From contig NZ_UGPW01000001.1 of assembly GCF_900453105.1 (NCBI RefSeq), forward strand, positions 2,170,001-2,234,000: a stretch of DNA of 64,000 bases. The letters run 5' to 3'. The DNA is from Moraxella ovis (lineage in GTDB: Bacteria; Pseudomonadota; Gammaproteobacteria; Pseudomonadales; Moraxellaceae). Shown here piece by piece: positions 53,144-61,646 of this stretch (positions within the stretch are counted from its first letter, which is position 1; each line of letters opens with the position of its first letter). The notes beneath the pieces are model-generated. The model searched no databases and had not been told where the DNA came from. It saw only the letters and a list, made by a program, of their open reading frames with translations. The position numbers and the translations under genes are program-made.

Positions 53144-53605
53144 ATGACTCATACCGCCACACTCATCACTCGCACCAAAGAAGCCATCCGCCTTGCCAAC
53201 ATTAGCATCTATCTAGGCATGGCAGCCATTATCTGCTTTGGTGTGTTTGGCACATTGGCTAGCATGGCAAGCTTTAAGGATAACACACTCATCTATTACG
53301 CCTTTCACTACCTGCCTTATGTGCTGATCGGGCTTGGCATTCCGCTGAGTCTGTTTCATGCGATGTTCTTGCAGCGTTATCGCATCATGCAAGGCGGCAT
53401 CTTGGCGACGATTCTACTAACTGCCGTTATCTTGGTTGCTTTTGCTGTTAGCGTCTATGTGCTACATGGCGCAACCACGACTTTCTTTATGAGTGTGTTT
53501 TTGGCGATGGTAGCTTGGTTTACCATGCCGTATGTTTTTCGAGTGAATTTAAAGAAATTTTTAAACTTTTTAGAAGACAAACAAAAAAGCGAAACCAACT
53601 CATGA
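53144..53605 (+). CDS. Hypothetical four-span membrane protein
   Basis: 153 aa with four clear hydrophobic segments (about residues 20-42, 55-77, 88-110 and 115-132) and charged ends (LKKFLNFLEDKQKSE). No motif recognised. Its stop overlaps the tusA-like start (ATGA), so it belongs to the yqgE-ruvX-xerD run. Possibly a conserved Moraxellaceae membrane protein. Confidence 0.75.
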   Translation: MTHTATLITRTKEAIRLANISIYLGMAAIICFGVFGTLASMASFKDNTLIYYAFHYLPYVLIGLGIPLSLFHAMFLQRYRIMQGGILATILLTAVILVAFAVSVYVLHGATTTFFMSVFLAMVAWFTMPYVFRVNLKKFLNFLEDKQKSETNS

Positions 53606-53832
53606 GCGATCATCAATTAGACACCACAGGACTCATCTGCCCAGAGCCCATCATGCTGCTGCATAAGACCATCCGTAAGGCGGCAGGCGGCGAGCGCATC
53701 GAAATCATCGCCACCGATCCTGCGACGACGCGCGACATTCCGAATTTCTGTCGGCATCTGGGGCATACGCTAGAGAATCAAGAAACCCTAGCAGACGGCA
53801 AATACCGCTATCTGGTCATCAAAAAATCCTAA
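53602..53832 (+). CDS. TusA-family sulfur carrier
   Basis: 76 aa from ATG 53602 (MSDHQLDTTGLICPEPIMLLHKTIRK). The sulfur-carrying Cys is in the diagnostic GLICPEPIM (CPxP). TATDPATTRDIPNFCRHLGH follows the family pattern. A transfer carrier for tRNA thiolation or other persulfide chemistry. Translationally coupled to the upstream membrane protein; xerD starts 1 bp after the stop. Confidence 0.92.
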   Translation: MSDHQLDTTGLICPEPIMLLHKTIRKAAGGERIEIIATDPATTRDIPNFCRHLGHTLENQETLADGKYRYLVIKKS

Positions 53833-53833
53833 C

Positions 53834-54763
53834 ATGAGCAAAGTCCGCGCCAAAGAGCCTCGCACGCCCACCATCATCCATGTGATGGGCGATCCCGTCT
53901 ATCTGACCGAATTTCGCACAGCGATGCTGGCACGCGGTCTGTCGGTGCGCACGCGTAACGCCTACATCAGAGACCTAAGATTATGCATGGCGACCACCGA
54001 CAAGCCTTTGACGACTTGGGATAAAGCGGACGTGTATCACTGCCTAGAATCTGCCCAATCCCAAGGCAAAAATCCGCGCACCATCTCTAGAATGCTCGCC
54101 AGCCTGCGCCAGTTCTTCTTGTGGCAGATTGGCAATGAAGTGCGCCTTGACAACCCCTGTCAAGACATCAAGAACCCAAAAGTCACCAAGCCTCTACCCA
54201 AGACCTTATCCGAAGCCGACATCACGCGCCTACTAGACACGCCAAACGTCGCCGCCATGTGCGGACTGCGCGACAAAGCGATGCTTGAAGTCATGTACGC
54301 CTGCGGGCTGCGCGTGAGTGAGCTCGTGAATCTATCGCTAGAGCAGGTCAATCTCAACGCCGGCTGGCTACAGATCACCGGCAAAGGCAACAAGACTCGC
54401 CTTATCCCACTGGGTGAATACGCCCAAAACGCCCTACAAGACTATCTCATCAGACGCGGTGAACTGCTGTCAGGCAAGAGCGACTGTCAAGCGGTGTTCC
54501 TCACCGAACAAGGCGGCTACATGACGCGGCATAATTTTTGGCACATGATTAAAAAATACGCTCTACTGGCGGGTATCAAAACCGACATCTCACCGCACAC
54601 GCTTCGCCATGCTTTTGCCACGCACCTGCTCAACCACGGGGCGGATTTGCGTAGCGTTCAGCTTTTGCTCGGGCATAGCGACCTATCCACCACGCAGATT
54701 TATACCCACGTTGCCACGGCACGCTTACAGACGCTCCACGCTGAACATCATCCTAGAGGCTAA
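53834..54763 (+). CDS. xerD: Tyrosine recombinase XerD
   Basis: 309-aa site-specific recombinase for chromosome dimer resolution at dif. N-terminal SAM-like domain (LARGLSVRTRNAYIRDLRLC), catalytic Arg in YACGLRVSELVNLSLEQVN, GKGNKTRLIPL (Lys), HTLRHAFATHLLNHGADLRSVQLLLGH (His-x-x-Arg and His) and the Tyr nucleophile in STTQIYTHV. XerD rather than XerC is inferred from overall pattern. Its 3' end overlaps the restriction island by 11 bp. Confidence 0.88.
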   Translation: MSKVRAKEPRTPTIIHVMGDPVYLTEFRTAMLARGLSVRTRNAYIRDLRLCMATTDKPLTTWDKADVYHCLESAQSQGKNPRTISRMLASLRQFFLWQIGNEVRLDNPCQDIKNPKVTKPLPKTLSEADITRLLDTPNVAAMCGLRDKAMLEVMYACGLRVSELVNLSLEQVNLNAGWLQITGKGNKTRLIPLGEYAQNALQDYLIRRGELLSGKSDCQAVFLTEQGGYMTRHNFWHMIKKYALLAGIKTDISPHTLRHAFATHLLNHGADLRSVQLLLGHSDLSTTQIYTHVATARLQTLHAEHHPRG

Positions 54764-57236
54764 GGTATTTTCTCGGTACCACTGTGTTATAAAGCCCCAC
54801 ATACTCATCTTGCCTGTCAATCCCTGCGTATTCAAGACTGGCATCTTCATAGCGTTTAAAATGCCAAACGGCTTGATTCATCACGCTTTCGTCGAAGACA
54901 TTTAAAGACACCAATAGCGAAAAATCAACCTGTGATAAGCCCGTAACCTTAGTAAACAGCTCAGGCTCAAGCTCTTGAATGACATCTTGCAAATTATGCT
55001 CACGGTAATCGCTTAAATACATAAAAATCGGAATGCGAGTGGCAAACTTGATGAGTTTTTCTTGGATTTGCTTGCGCAAGGATTTTTCTTTTTTCTCTTC
55101 GTCCGTCAGTGTTTTCTTTTCTTCTTTGGTCAGCTCTTCTTCGCCTGCTTTTTTCTTCAAGCCTTTGACTTTTTCTGAACGATTAATGACCACTTCAATA
55201 TCATCATTAAGGCTTCTAAACTCTTCAATTTTCATCAAAGCGTCCATGGCATCTTGATTTTTCATCAGATTTTGCAAGGTAAAATCATCAACATTGACCA
55301 AAAGTGCCGACTGCCAACGGCGAGCCAGTAGCGTTGCCGTTGTGCCACTCATCGCCATATCAAGGAGTAGTTTTGCGTCCACTTGTTGCATTGCACTGCC
55401 GTCATAGGCAAGCACAGGCAAAAAGGCGATAAATTCAGATACTTTACTCTCAGGGTTGCCCTCGGCTGGGTTTAGTTTATGGGCATAATCAGCGATTTGG
55501 CGTAAGGCACGATTGGGAGCAAAATCAAAGATATAGCATTGATTTTTAATAATATTTATCCCATCATCACCACGCACCGTCCACGGAGTCTGCACCCGAA
55601 ATCCCGCCTGAAAATAAGTCTCAGGGCTGGCACAATTTCTTAGCATAAAAATCCCCGTCCACGCAGGCACGGAGACGCCCGTCATCAGCTTGCCACACGA
55701 CAGCGTAATGGATTTTGTCGCAAGTGGATTATTGCCAATCGCATTATTCACAGGAATTAACGCCCTATCGCCCATTCCTGCACTATTGCCTGCCGATACG
55801 ATAATATCATAATCGTGGTAAAATTTATTATTAGGGGCTTTTAATAAATTTGCCATTGCATAACAACTTGCCACGCTAGGCAAAAACCAAAGCGTATGTA
55901 ATAAACTGTTTAACAAATTCACATCGCTAAATGGCATTGGCGGTTTGGCATTGCCTTGTTTTAAATTGCTAACAATCATCTCATCAAGATTATCACGAAT
56001 TAAATCCAGCCATTTTTGCACATAATTTTCGTGTTTAAATTTAGCCGTTTCACCATTGCCATCTGCTTTAAAAAATTCGCCCAAATCAAATTCATTAAAT
56101 TCGCCTTGTGTGGCAATATGGCGAATATTTTCTGGCAATTGATAAGTTAATAACATCATTTGTGGCAATGACAAATAAGGATTATCGCCTTTTGTCTTAT
56201 CCCATTCTAATTTGGCTTTTTGTTCATCGCCATAAGTCCAATTAAAAATCTGCTCCTCTATAAATTCACCACTGGCAATCGCTCGAAATGGCGTACCTGA
56301 TAAATACAAATAATGCTCTGTGGTAATGGGCAATTCATTTTCATCAAAACTTTCTACCCCAATTTCCATTTCTTGATATTCATTTTGCATTTTTGCCAAT
56401 TCATCATCTTTGGCAAAAAGCGATTTGGCGTTATCACGCCACGCCCCAAAATGGTATTCATCAAATACCACACAATCCCAATTGATGCTATGTATCCATT
56501 CATTTTTCGCCTTAATGTTGCCATATTTATCCCTACCCAGCACATCTTGAAATGAACCAAAATACACCATTGGGCGATTTTTATCATAATCATCAATCGT
56601 CAAATCACTATCACGGCTGATAAATTGCCAACCATTAAAATCAATGTGGCTTGTCAAATCATCTTGCCACGCCATTTTTACCGCAGGCTTAAAGGTCAAA
56701 ATCAAAATACGTTGCCAATTCATCTTTTTGGCAAGCTGATAAGTGGCAAAAGTTTTACCAAATCGCATTTTGGCATTCCACAAAAAATGCGGTGTGCGGT
56801 TGTTATTTTTATCTTGTTTAATAGAATTAAAATAATAAGCGGTTTTATTCACAGCGTCCAATTGCTCTGGACGCATTTTAAAATCTTGTGTGCGTTGCCG
56901 TTCAAAAGTTTTGGCTTTCTTAATATTTAAAATGGCATTTTTGATAGTATCAATATTACATTCAAACCATTCGCCTGCAATGCGGTTAATACCCATTGTT
57001 TCTAGCATTTTATGCACGGCAAAATCTTTAAAATAACTGCCGTCATCTTTAATCGCCAAAATCTCAAATTCTAGTTTCCAACTTTGGCTTGGCGTAACGG
57101 TTGGATAATGCTGTTTCATTCGCTGGCTTACCGTTTCTTGGGCGGTATAGCCGACTTTTAGGGCGTTGGGATAACGGCTGTCGGAATAGACATAGATTTT
57201 TGGTGTGTGGATTTGGGTAAAGGTTGGGTTGGTCAT
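54753..57236 (-). CDS. GIY-YIG (T5orf172-like) plus SF2 helicase restriction protein
   Basis: 827 aa. Residues 10-105 resemble T5orf172/GIY-YIG nuclease domains: KIYVYSDSRYPNALKVGYT, QRMKQHYP and GEWFECNIDTI. Then an SF2 helicase/translocase: Walker A NAKMRFGKTFATYQLAKK, motif II VVFDEYHFG, motif III YLSGTPFRA, and motif VI QAGFRVQTPW. A lysine/glutamate-rich stretch lies near residues 690-730. It is the last gene of the operon. Probably the ATP-dependent cutting subunit of the system. It overlaps the FRG gene by 4 bp. Confidence 0.8.
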   Translation of the reverse strand: MTNPTFTQIHTPKIYVYSDSRYPNALKVGYTAQETVSQRMKQHYPTVTPSQSWKLEFEILAIKDDGSYFKDFAVHKMLETMGINRIAGEWFECNIDTIKNAILNIKKAKTFERQRTQDFKMRPEQLDAVNKTAYYFNSIKQDKNNNRTPHFLWNAKMRFGKTFATYQLAKKMNWQRILILTFKPAVKMAWQDDLTSHIDFNGWQFISRDSDLTIDDYDKNRPMVYFGSFQDVLGRDKYGNIKAKNEWIHSINWDCVVFDEYHFGAWRDNAKSLFAKDDELAKMQNEYQEMEIGVESFDENELPITTEHYLYLSGTPFRAIASGEFIEEQIFNWTYGDEQKAKLEWDKTKGDNPYLSLPQMMLLTYQLPENIRHIATQGEFNEFDLGEFFKADGNGETAKFKHENYVQKWLDLIRDNLDEMIVSNLKQGNAKPPMPFSDVNLLNSLLHTLWFLPSVASCYAMANLLKAPNNKFYHDYDIIVSAGNSAGMGDRALIPVNNAIGNNPLATKSITLSCGKLMTGVSVPAWTGIFMLRNCASPETYFQAGFRVQTPWTVRGDDGINIIKNQCYIFDFAPNRALRQIADYAHKLNPAEGNPESKVSEFIAFLPVLAYDGSAMQQVDAKLLLDMAMSGTTATLLARRWQSALLVNVDDFTLQNLMKNQDAMDALMKIEEFRSLNDDIEVVINRSEKVKGLKKKAGEEELTKEEKKTLTDEEKKEKSLRKQIQEKLIKFATRIPIFMYLSDYREHNLQDVIQELEPELFTKVTGLSQVDFSLLVSLNVFDESVMNQAVWHFKRYEDASLEYAGIDRQDEYVGLYNTVVPRKYLSL

Positions 57237-58285
57237 TTTGAGTTGTCCTTGTAGCGATTGATAATATGAGCGGATTGTTTATCCAATTCTGGGAATAAGG
57301 TTTGATGTCTAATACCAAAATATGCCAACTCTCTTAGAATATTGTTCTTACTGTCAGCATCAATAATAAACTTTGCCCTAACCCACTTTGGATTAACATC
57401 AGCTTGATTACTTTTATTATTTTGAATGCCAAAAATTAAAAACGCTCCGTGTTGCTTGGCAATTCTTGGATTGTTTAATTTTGGCTTGACACAAATAACT
57501 TTTTCTAAATCATTTGAGTTAATAATTGGCATAAAGTAAGACTTATCTTTACGAATATCATTTAATAATCTCATTATTTGTTCTTGCTGATTAAATGTTT
57601 CAAGAAATTTTTTATTGTATTCTCTATTTGATAAATGACTTAGTAAATCTTTTGGACTGGAAAAACCAAGCCTTAACATTTCATCTTTTATCTCAATATT
57701 AAACTCATTATTTTGATAAGTTGATTTTGAATTAAACTCTTTTACCATATAAAATGTTTGTGCAATTTTTGCTTGCTGGTCAGAAAAGGAAATAATTTCC
57801 TCTAAATCAAAACTTTCATCTCTTAAACTTAAAGCTGATAAAATAGCAACCGTATCACTATCGTGATGTTTTATTTCATCATTAGGAATATCAAAAACAA
57901 TCACCTCTCCGTCATTTTTGTCTTTTAATTCATCTTTTGAATTGGAAATGGCAAAATATAAACCAACCAACGCATTATAAGAAATATCTAATAATCGTGT
58001 TGGATAATCATAATGTTGCATTTTTACCAATTTATCAAAAAGTGTATCGTGTGGCGAAAAGTATTCGGCACATTCAGTTAAAACATCTTTGACAATACGA
58101 TGTTCGTTTTGAATATGCTCTTGCTTTCCAGTATTTTTGTCTTTTCTATAAATGCTTGACTCTAACAAATATTCTTTGTTAGAATGCCCACGAAAAAATC
58201 GTGATTTATCTCTATCACATTCCCCTAACTCTGATAAAGCACTGACAAAATCTGCAACACTTTCAATTCTAATCGCATTACTCAT
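57233..58285 (-). CDS. FRG-domain protein inside the R-M operon
   Basis: 350 aa from ATG 58285 (MSNAIRIESVADFVSALSEL); GGAG lies 7 bp upstream. FRG domain: FFRGHSNKEYLLESSIYR near residue 30 and MQHYDYPTRLLDISYNALVGLYFAIS near residue 95. FRG domains occur often beside defence genes, but the biochemical activity is not settled. It overlaps both neighbours (methylase by 8 bp, helicase by 4 bp), so it is made with them. It may be a toxin or sensor guarding the restriction system. Strongly AT-rich. Confidence 0.8.
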   Translation of the reverse strand: MSNAIRIESVADFVSALSELGECDRDKSRFFRGHSNKEYLLESSIYRKDKNTGKQEHIQNEHRIVKDVLTECAEYFSPHDTLFDKLVKMQHYDYPTRLLDISYNALVGLYFAISNSKDELKDKNDGEVIVFDIPNDEIKHHDSDTVAILSALSLRDESFDLEEIISFSDQQAKIAQTFYMVKEFNSKSTYQNNEFNIEIKDEMLRLGFSSPKDLLSHLSNREYNKKFLETFNQQEQIMRLLNDIRKDKSYFMPIINSNDLEKVICVKPKLNNPRIAKQHGAFLIFGIQNNKSNQADVNPKWVRAKFIIDADSKNNILRELAYFGIRHQTLFPELDKQSAHIINRYKDNSK

Positions 58286-60017
58286 CATCACTCTCCAAAT
58301 CCAACTCTGATTGCGTGGTCTTTTTACCACGAGATTTTTTAGGTTTTTCGCCTGTATCGTTATCCATTGAACTTATTGTATTTTCAATTAAATTAATTTC
58401 ATCTTTTGACAACCCATATTTCAAATACAGTTTTTCATCAGACCAACTCTCATAAAAATTTTGCAAAGGCACGAATTGATAAACGCCCCTTGCACCATTT
58501 TGGGTTTTTTTCTTAATGCTTACTAAATATCTAAAAAATTTGGTTTGAATATAAGAAATGATATTTTCGCATTGCTCTTTTGTTAAAAAATGCTTTTTAG
58601 GGTCATAACCAATAACAAGATAAGTTTGCGAACATACACTATTAGGTTCTCCATAAAAAGGTTTTCCCAAAATTAGATTATTAGAACCATTGGCGGCTGG
58701 AATATAAACTTTATGTAAATCTTTGCTTGCCAAATTCTTTGGAATTTGTGTTTGACTTACCCAGCCAAATCCAACCGATGAGACATTTTTATTTAGATAA
58801 TATTTGATATTAAAATCATCTGTTGGCGATTTTTTAAATCCTTTCCACTTTGAAGTTAAAAACTCTTTATTGGTAAAAAAGTCTTTTGGGCTAACTAATG
58901 ATGAAAAGTTATTTTCTTCTTCCAAAAAATAATCTTTATGAATTTTTTTAATTTTATCAATAATTTTAAAAGAATTAGGGTCTCTAATAACAACACCTAT
59001 TTTATTGGCATCTAATAAATCAAATCTGCTCAAAACATTTCCGCTTGTTGTGTGATAATTGTATTCACATTTACCATTATAATTACCGTCCCATAAAAAA
59101 TAGTTTACACCACCTTCAATAGGCTGTGCCAAATTTGGAAAACACTCTTTTGAGCTTTCAAAATCATGTATCACTTTAAATTTTGTAGAATTTAATATAC
59201 CATCAATCCATTCTGGCGGAATACCTTCCACACTTCGTGTCATCCATCTGCTTGGTGTAATCATAACCAAATATTTAGGATTTAATTTTATTGCCTGCTC
59301 TATAAAAAGATGATAAATTGCTTTTGCCTTAGAACTATTACCGCCATCATTACCAATATTTAATTGATAAGGCGGATTGCCAATAATCACATCAAATTTC
59401 ATTTTTAAAATCTCTTTAAATTCATTGTCTTTATCGCTATGAATAAACGCATAAGCGTGGTTTTCTAAGCCTTGTCGATTACCAAAAACTTCTTGGCTTG
59501 CTCCACATTCTGTGCATTTGCCATTGTCAAATTGATGATTGACATTGCCAAAAATAATATTGCCACTTTCATTATCAAATTCATCACAGATAGAAAATGG
59601 CGAATTGGCAACTTTGGCACAATACACACTACGGCGGGATAATAGGGCGGTAAGTTGGGTAATAGCAATACCAAAAACTTGATGTTTTAGAATGTGGTTA
59701 ATGCGGGTTTGTTTATCGGGTATTTGACTTGCCAAACCTTTATCCAAGCGTTTGACAATCTCTCGCAGGAACACGCCCGATTTGCACACAGGGTCTAAAA
59801 ATCTGGCATTGGGATTTTGCCAAATGTCGCTTGGCAATAAATCCAGCATTTGGTTGGCTAGTTTTGGCGATGTAAATACCTCATCATTGGATAGACTGGA
59901 TAAACAATCCAAAACATCAGGATTGTAGGCTTGCTCAAATAGCGATAATTGACCTTGATTAAGAACGTCTAGGTCTTTTGTGATGTTACTGTTTATTTGC
60001 AAGTTTAAATTGTCCAT
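58278..60017 (-). CDS. Eco57I-type N6-adenine DNA methyltransferase
   Basis: 579 aa. LSNDEVFTSPKLANQMLDLLP then motif I FLDPVCKSGVFLREIVKRLDKG (near residue 72), a CTECG zinc-ribbon-like spot with a possible second pair, motif IV FDVIIGNPPYQLN (near residue 210), and a C-terminal half that would hold target recognition. The tail is acidic and lysine-rich. Motif I reads DPVCKSG rather than DPACGSG, a known variant in this family. It is separated from the short upstream MTase-like gene by 1 bp. Confidence 0.85.
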   Translation of the reverse strand: MDNLNLQINSNITKDLDVLNQGQLSLFEQAYNPDVLDCLSSLSNDEVFTSPKLANQMLDLLPSDIWQNPNARFLDPVCKSGVFLREIVKRLDKGLASQIPDKQTRINHILKHQVFGIAITQLTALLSRRSVYCAKVANSPFSICDEFDNESGNIIFGNVNHQFDNGKCTECGASQEVFGNRQGLENHAYAFIHSDKDNEFKEILKMKFDVIIGNPPYQLNIGNDGGNSSKAKAIYHLFIEQAIKLNPKYLVMITPSRWMTRSVEGIPPEWIDGILNSTKFKVIHDFESSKECFPNLAQPIEGGVNYFLWDGNYNGKCEYNYHTTSGNVLSRFDLLDANKIGVVIRDPNSFKIIDKIKKIHKDYFLEEENNFSSLVSPKDFFTNKEFLTSKWKGFKKSPTDDFNIKYYLNKNVSSVGFGWVSQTQIPKNLASKDLHKVYIPAANGSNNLILGKPFYGEPNSVCSQTYLVIGYDPKKHFLTKEQCENIISYIQTKFFRYLVSIKKKTQNGARGVYQFVPLQNFYESWSDEKLYLKYGLSKDEINLIENTISSMDNDTGEKPKKSRGKKTTQSELDLESDDE

Positions 60018-60018
60018 T

Positions 60019-60660
60019 TTATTGCTCGCTTAATTTTAGATAATGAATGGGCGGATAATCTTGGATATTTTTGGGAATAAATCCTTGATTGTCGGTTAAT
60101 TGATTATTGGTTTTTTCTACCAAATGCTCATAAATATAATCACGCCTTTGAATGATCGTGTCGCTGATGAACTTCCATTCGCTAAATAGAATCGGATTAT
60201 CATTTAAATCTTTTAAGGTTAGGGCATTGCCATTGACAATATTTTTTGACAACAAAAACTCTGCCGTTTGAATAACAGCAGAGTTAATTTTTTTAAAATG
60301 GCTTTGATAATGGTCTAGAAATAAACCCAATAATCGGCTACGGCATTCGGTGCAATTATCCGATAATAGCTCAATGCCATAAATGCTGGATATGGCATGA
60401 ATGGCGTGCTTTTCGTAATGAAATTGGGAATATTTGGGGGATTTTTGGCTTTTGTTGATTTGGGATAATTTTAGGGAGGTTGTCAGTTTTCGGCTTAAAA
60501 TTTCCGCCAAAAAATTGCCCGTGCCACACGCAGGCTCCAAAAAGGTGCTGGCGATTTGTTCGGATTGGGCTTTGACCAAATCCAGCATTGCCTTAACTTC
60601 ACGCTCAGCGGTAAATACTTCGCCGTGGTCGGCAACACGCTGACGAGATTTAACCTGCAT
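60019..60660 (-). CDS. Short SAM-methyltransferase-like protein, first gene of the R-M operon
   Basis: 213 aa: MQVKSRQRVADHGEVFTAEREVKAMLDLVK and a clean motif I FLEPACGTGNFLAEIL (residues 41-56), then SSIYGIELLSDNCTECRSRLLGL. No NPPY motif, so it cannot be a complete adenine methylase. Small leading partners of this sort precede Eco57I-like methylases in related loci. AAGGGG lies about 9 bp before the ATG. An in-frame TAG at 60679-60681 rules out a longer ORF through the octamer repeat. Confidence 0.78.
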   Translation of the reverse strand: MQVKSRQRVADHGEVFTAEREVKAMLDLVKAQSEQIASTFLEPACGTGNFLAEILSRKLTTSLKLSQINKSQKSPKYSQFHYEKHAIHAISSIYGIELLSDNCTECRSRLLGLFLDHYQSHFKKINSAVIQTAEFLLSKNIVNGNALTLKDLNDNPILFSEWKFISDTIIQRRDYIYEHLVEKTNNQLTDNQGFIPKNIQDYPPIHYLKLSEQ

Positions 60661-60740
60661 GGGATTGCCCCTTGCAAGCTAGTGGATGATAGGATTTAGA
60701 ATAAGAAAAAGAAGTGGAATATCGGGCGGAAGTTAGGCTA

Positions 60741-60836
60741 GCAGGTACGCAGGTACGCAGGTACGCAGGTACGCAGGTACGCAGGTACGCAGGTACGCAG
60801 GTACGCAGGTACGCAGGTACGCAGGTACGCAGGTAC
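60741..60836. repeat. Octanucleotide tandem repeat (GCAGGTAC)12
   Basis: Twelve perfect copies of GCAGGTAC followed by a partial GCA. The tract starts 81 bp upstream of the first restriction-operon gene (minus) and ends 166 bp before the methyltransferase gene at 61002 (plus). It is intergenic. The rest of the 341-bp gap (60661-61001) holds no gene. Repeat-number change would alter promoter or leader length. Confidence 0.95.
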
Positions 60837-61001
60837 GCATTATAGCGCGCTTGAGAATTTCGTCAATAAAATACATAACAAAACCGAGTAAATATTTATG
60901 AAAATTCTATCATATAGCGCTTATTTTCTAAAGTAAAATAAATAGGTTTTATGGCGTATGGCTTTTTGTTACAATAATCAAAACTTTTTTGGAAAAACAT
61001 C

Positions 61002-61607
61002 ATGACCACCACCCTAGCCGACCTTCAAAATAAAGCCAAACAATGGCGACAAGACATCACATTTACCCAAGACGTGCTTGGCAAGCCCTTTACCTTTCAC
61101 ACCACTTGGGGGATTTTTAGCCCAGAACGTCTTGATGACGGCAGCCTCATGCTCCTTGATTATATTGATTTTAAGGCTCATGATAATTCCATAGACCTAG
61201 GCTGTGGCTATGGCGTGCTGGGCATGACGGCGGCTCGCGAATGCCCCAATGGTCAGCACATCCTGATCGACAAGGACTTCGTCGCGGTAGAATACGCCCG
61301 CTTAAATTGCCAAAAAAACGGGCTGACTAATACCCACGTTCAACTCTCCAACGGCTTTTATCACGTGGATAAAGACAAAAAATTCAGCCTTGTCATGAGT
61401 AACCTACCTGCCAAGGCAAGTAAAGAACAGCATTATCTGTATCTGCTAGACGCTTATGAACGCATGGAAGCGGGCGGACGGTTTTATGTGGTTACCATTA
61501 ACGGACTGCGTGATTTTATGAAACGCTCATTTAATGAAGTGTTTGGCAATGCCGACAAAATCAAACAAGGCAAAACTTATACGGTGACGCTTGCGGTGAA
61601 GGAATAG
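61002..61607 (+). CDS. MTS-type class I methyltransferase (RsmC-like)
   Basis: 201 aa. Motif I IDLGCGYGVLGMTAA and the NPPxF-like site as MSNLPAKASKEQH (SNLPAK). This is the C-terminal MTS domain of RsmC/RlmG-type enzymes that methylate guanine N2 in rRNA; RsmC of E. coli is about 340 aa, so this is a single-domain form. An earlier TTTTTGTTACAATAA stretch may hold its -10. Confidence 0.85.
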   Translation: MTTTLADLQNKAKQWRQDITFTQDVLGKPFTFHTTWGIFSPERLDDGSLMLLDYIDFKAHDNSIDLGCGYGVLGMTAARECPNGQHILIDKDFVAVEYARLNCQKNGLTNTHVQLSNGFYHVDKDKKFSLVMSNLPAKASKEQHYLYLLDAYERMEAGGRFYVVTINGLRDFMKRSFNEVFGNADKIKQGKTYTVTLAVKE

Positions 61608-61646
61608 CACCATTCGAGCAAACACCCACCAATAAAAGGAAAATTC

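Noticed and set aside
60741..60836. The octamer array as a CRISPR or as a coding repeat
   Set aside because: There are no spacers, and the ATG frame of the downstream gene meets TAG at 60679 before reaching the array.
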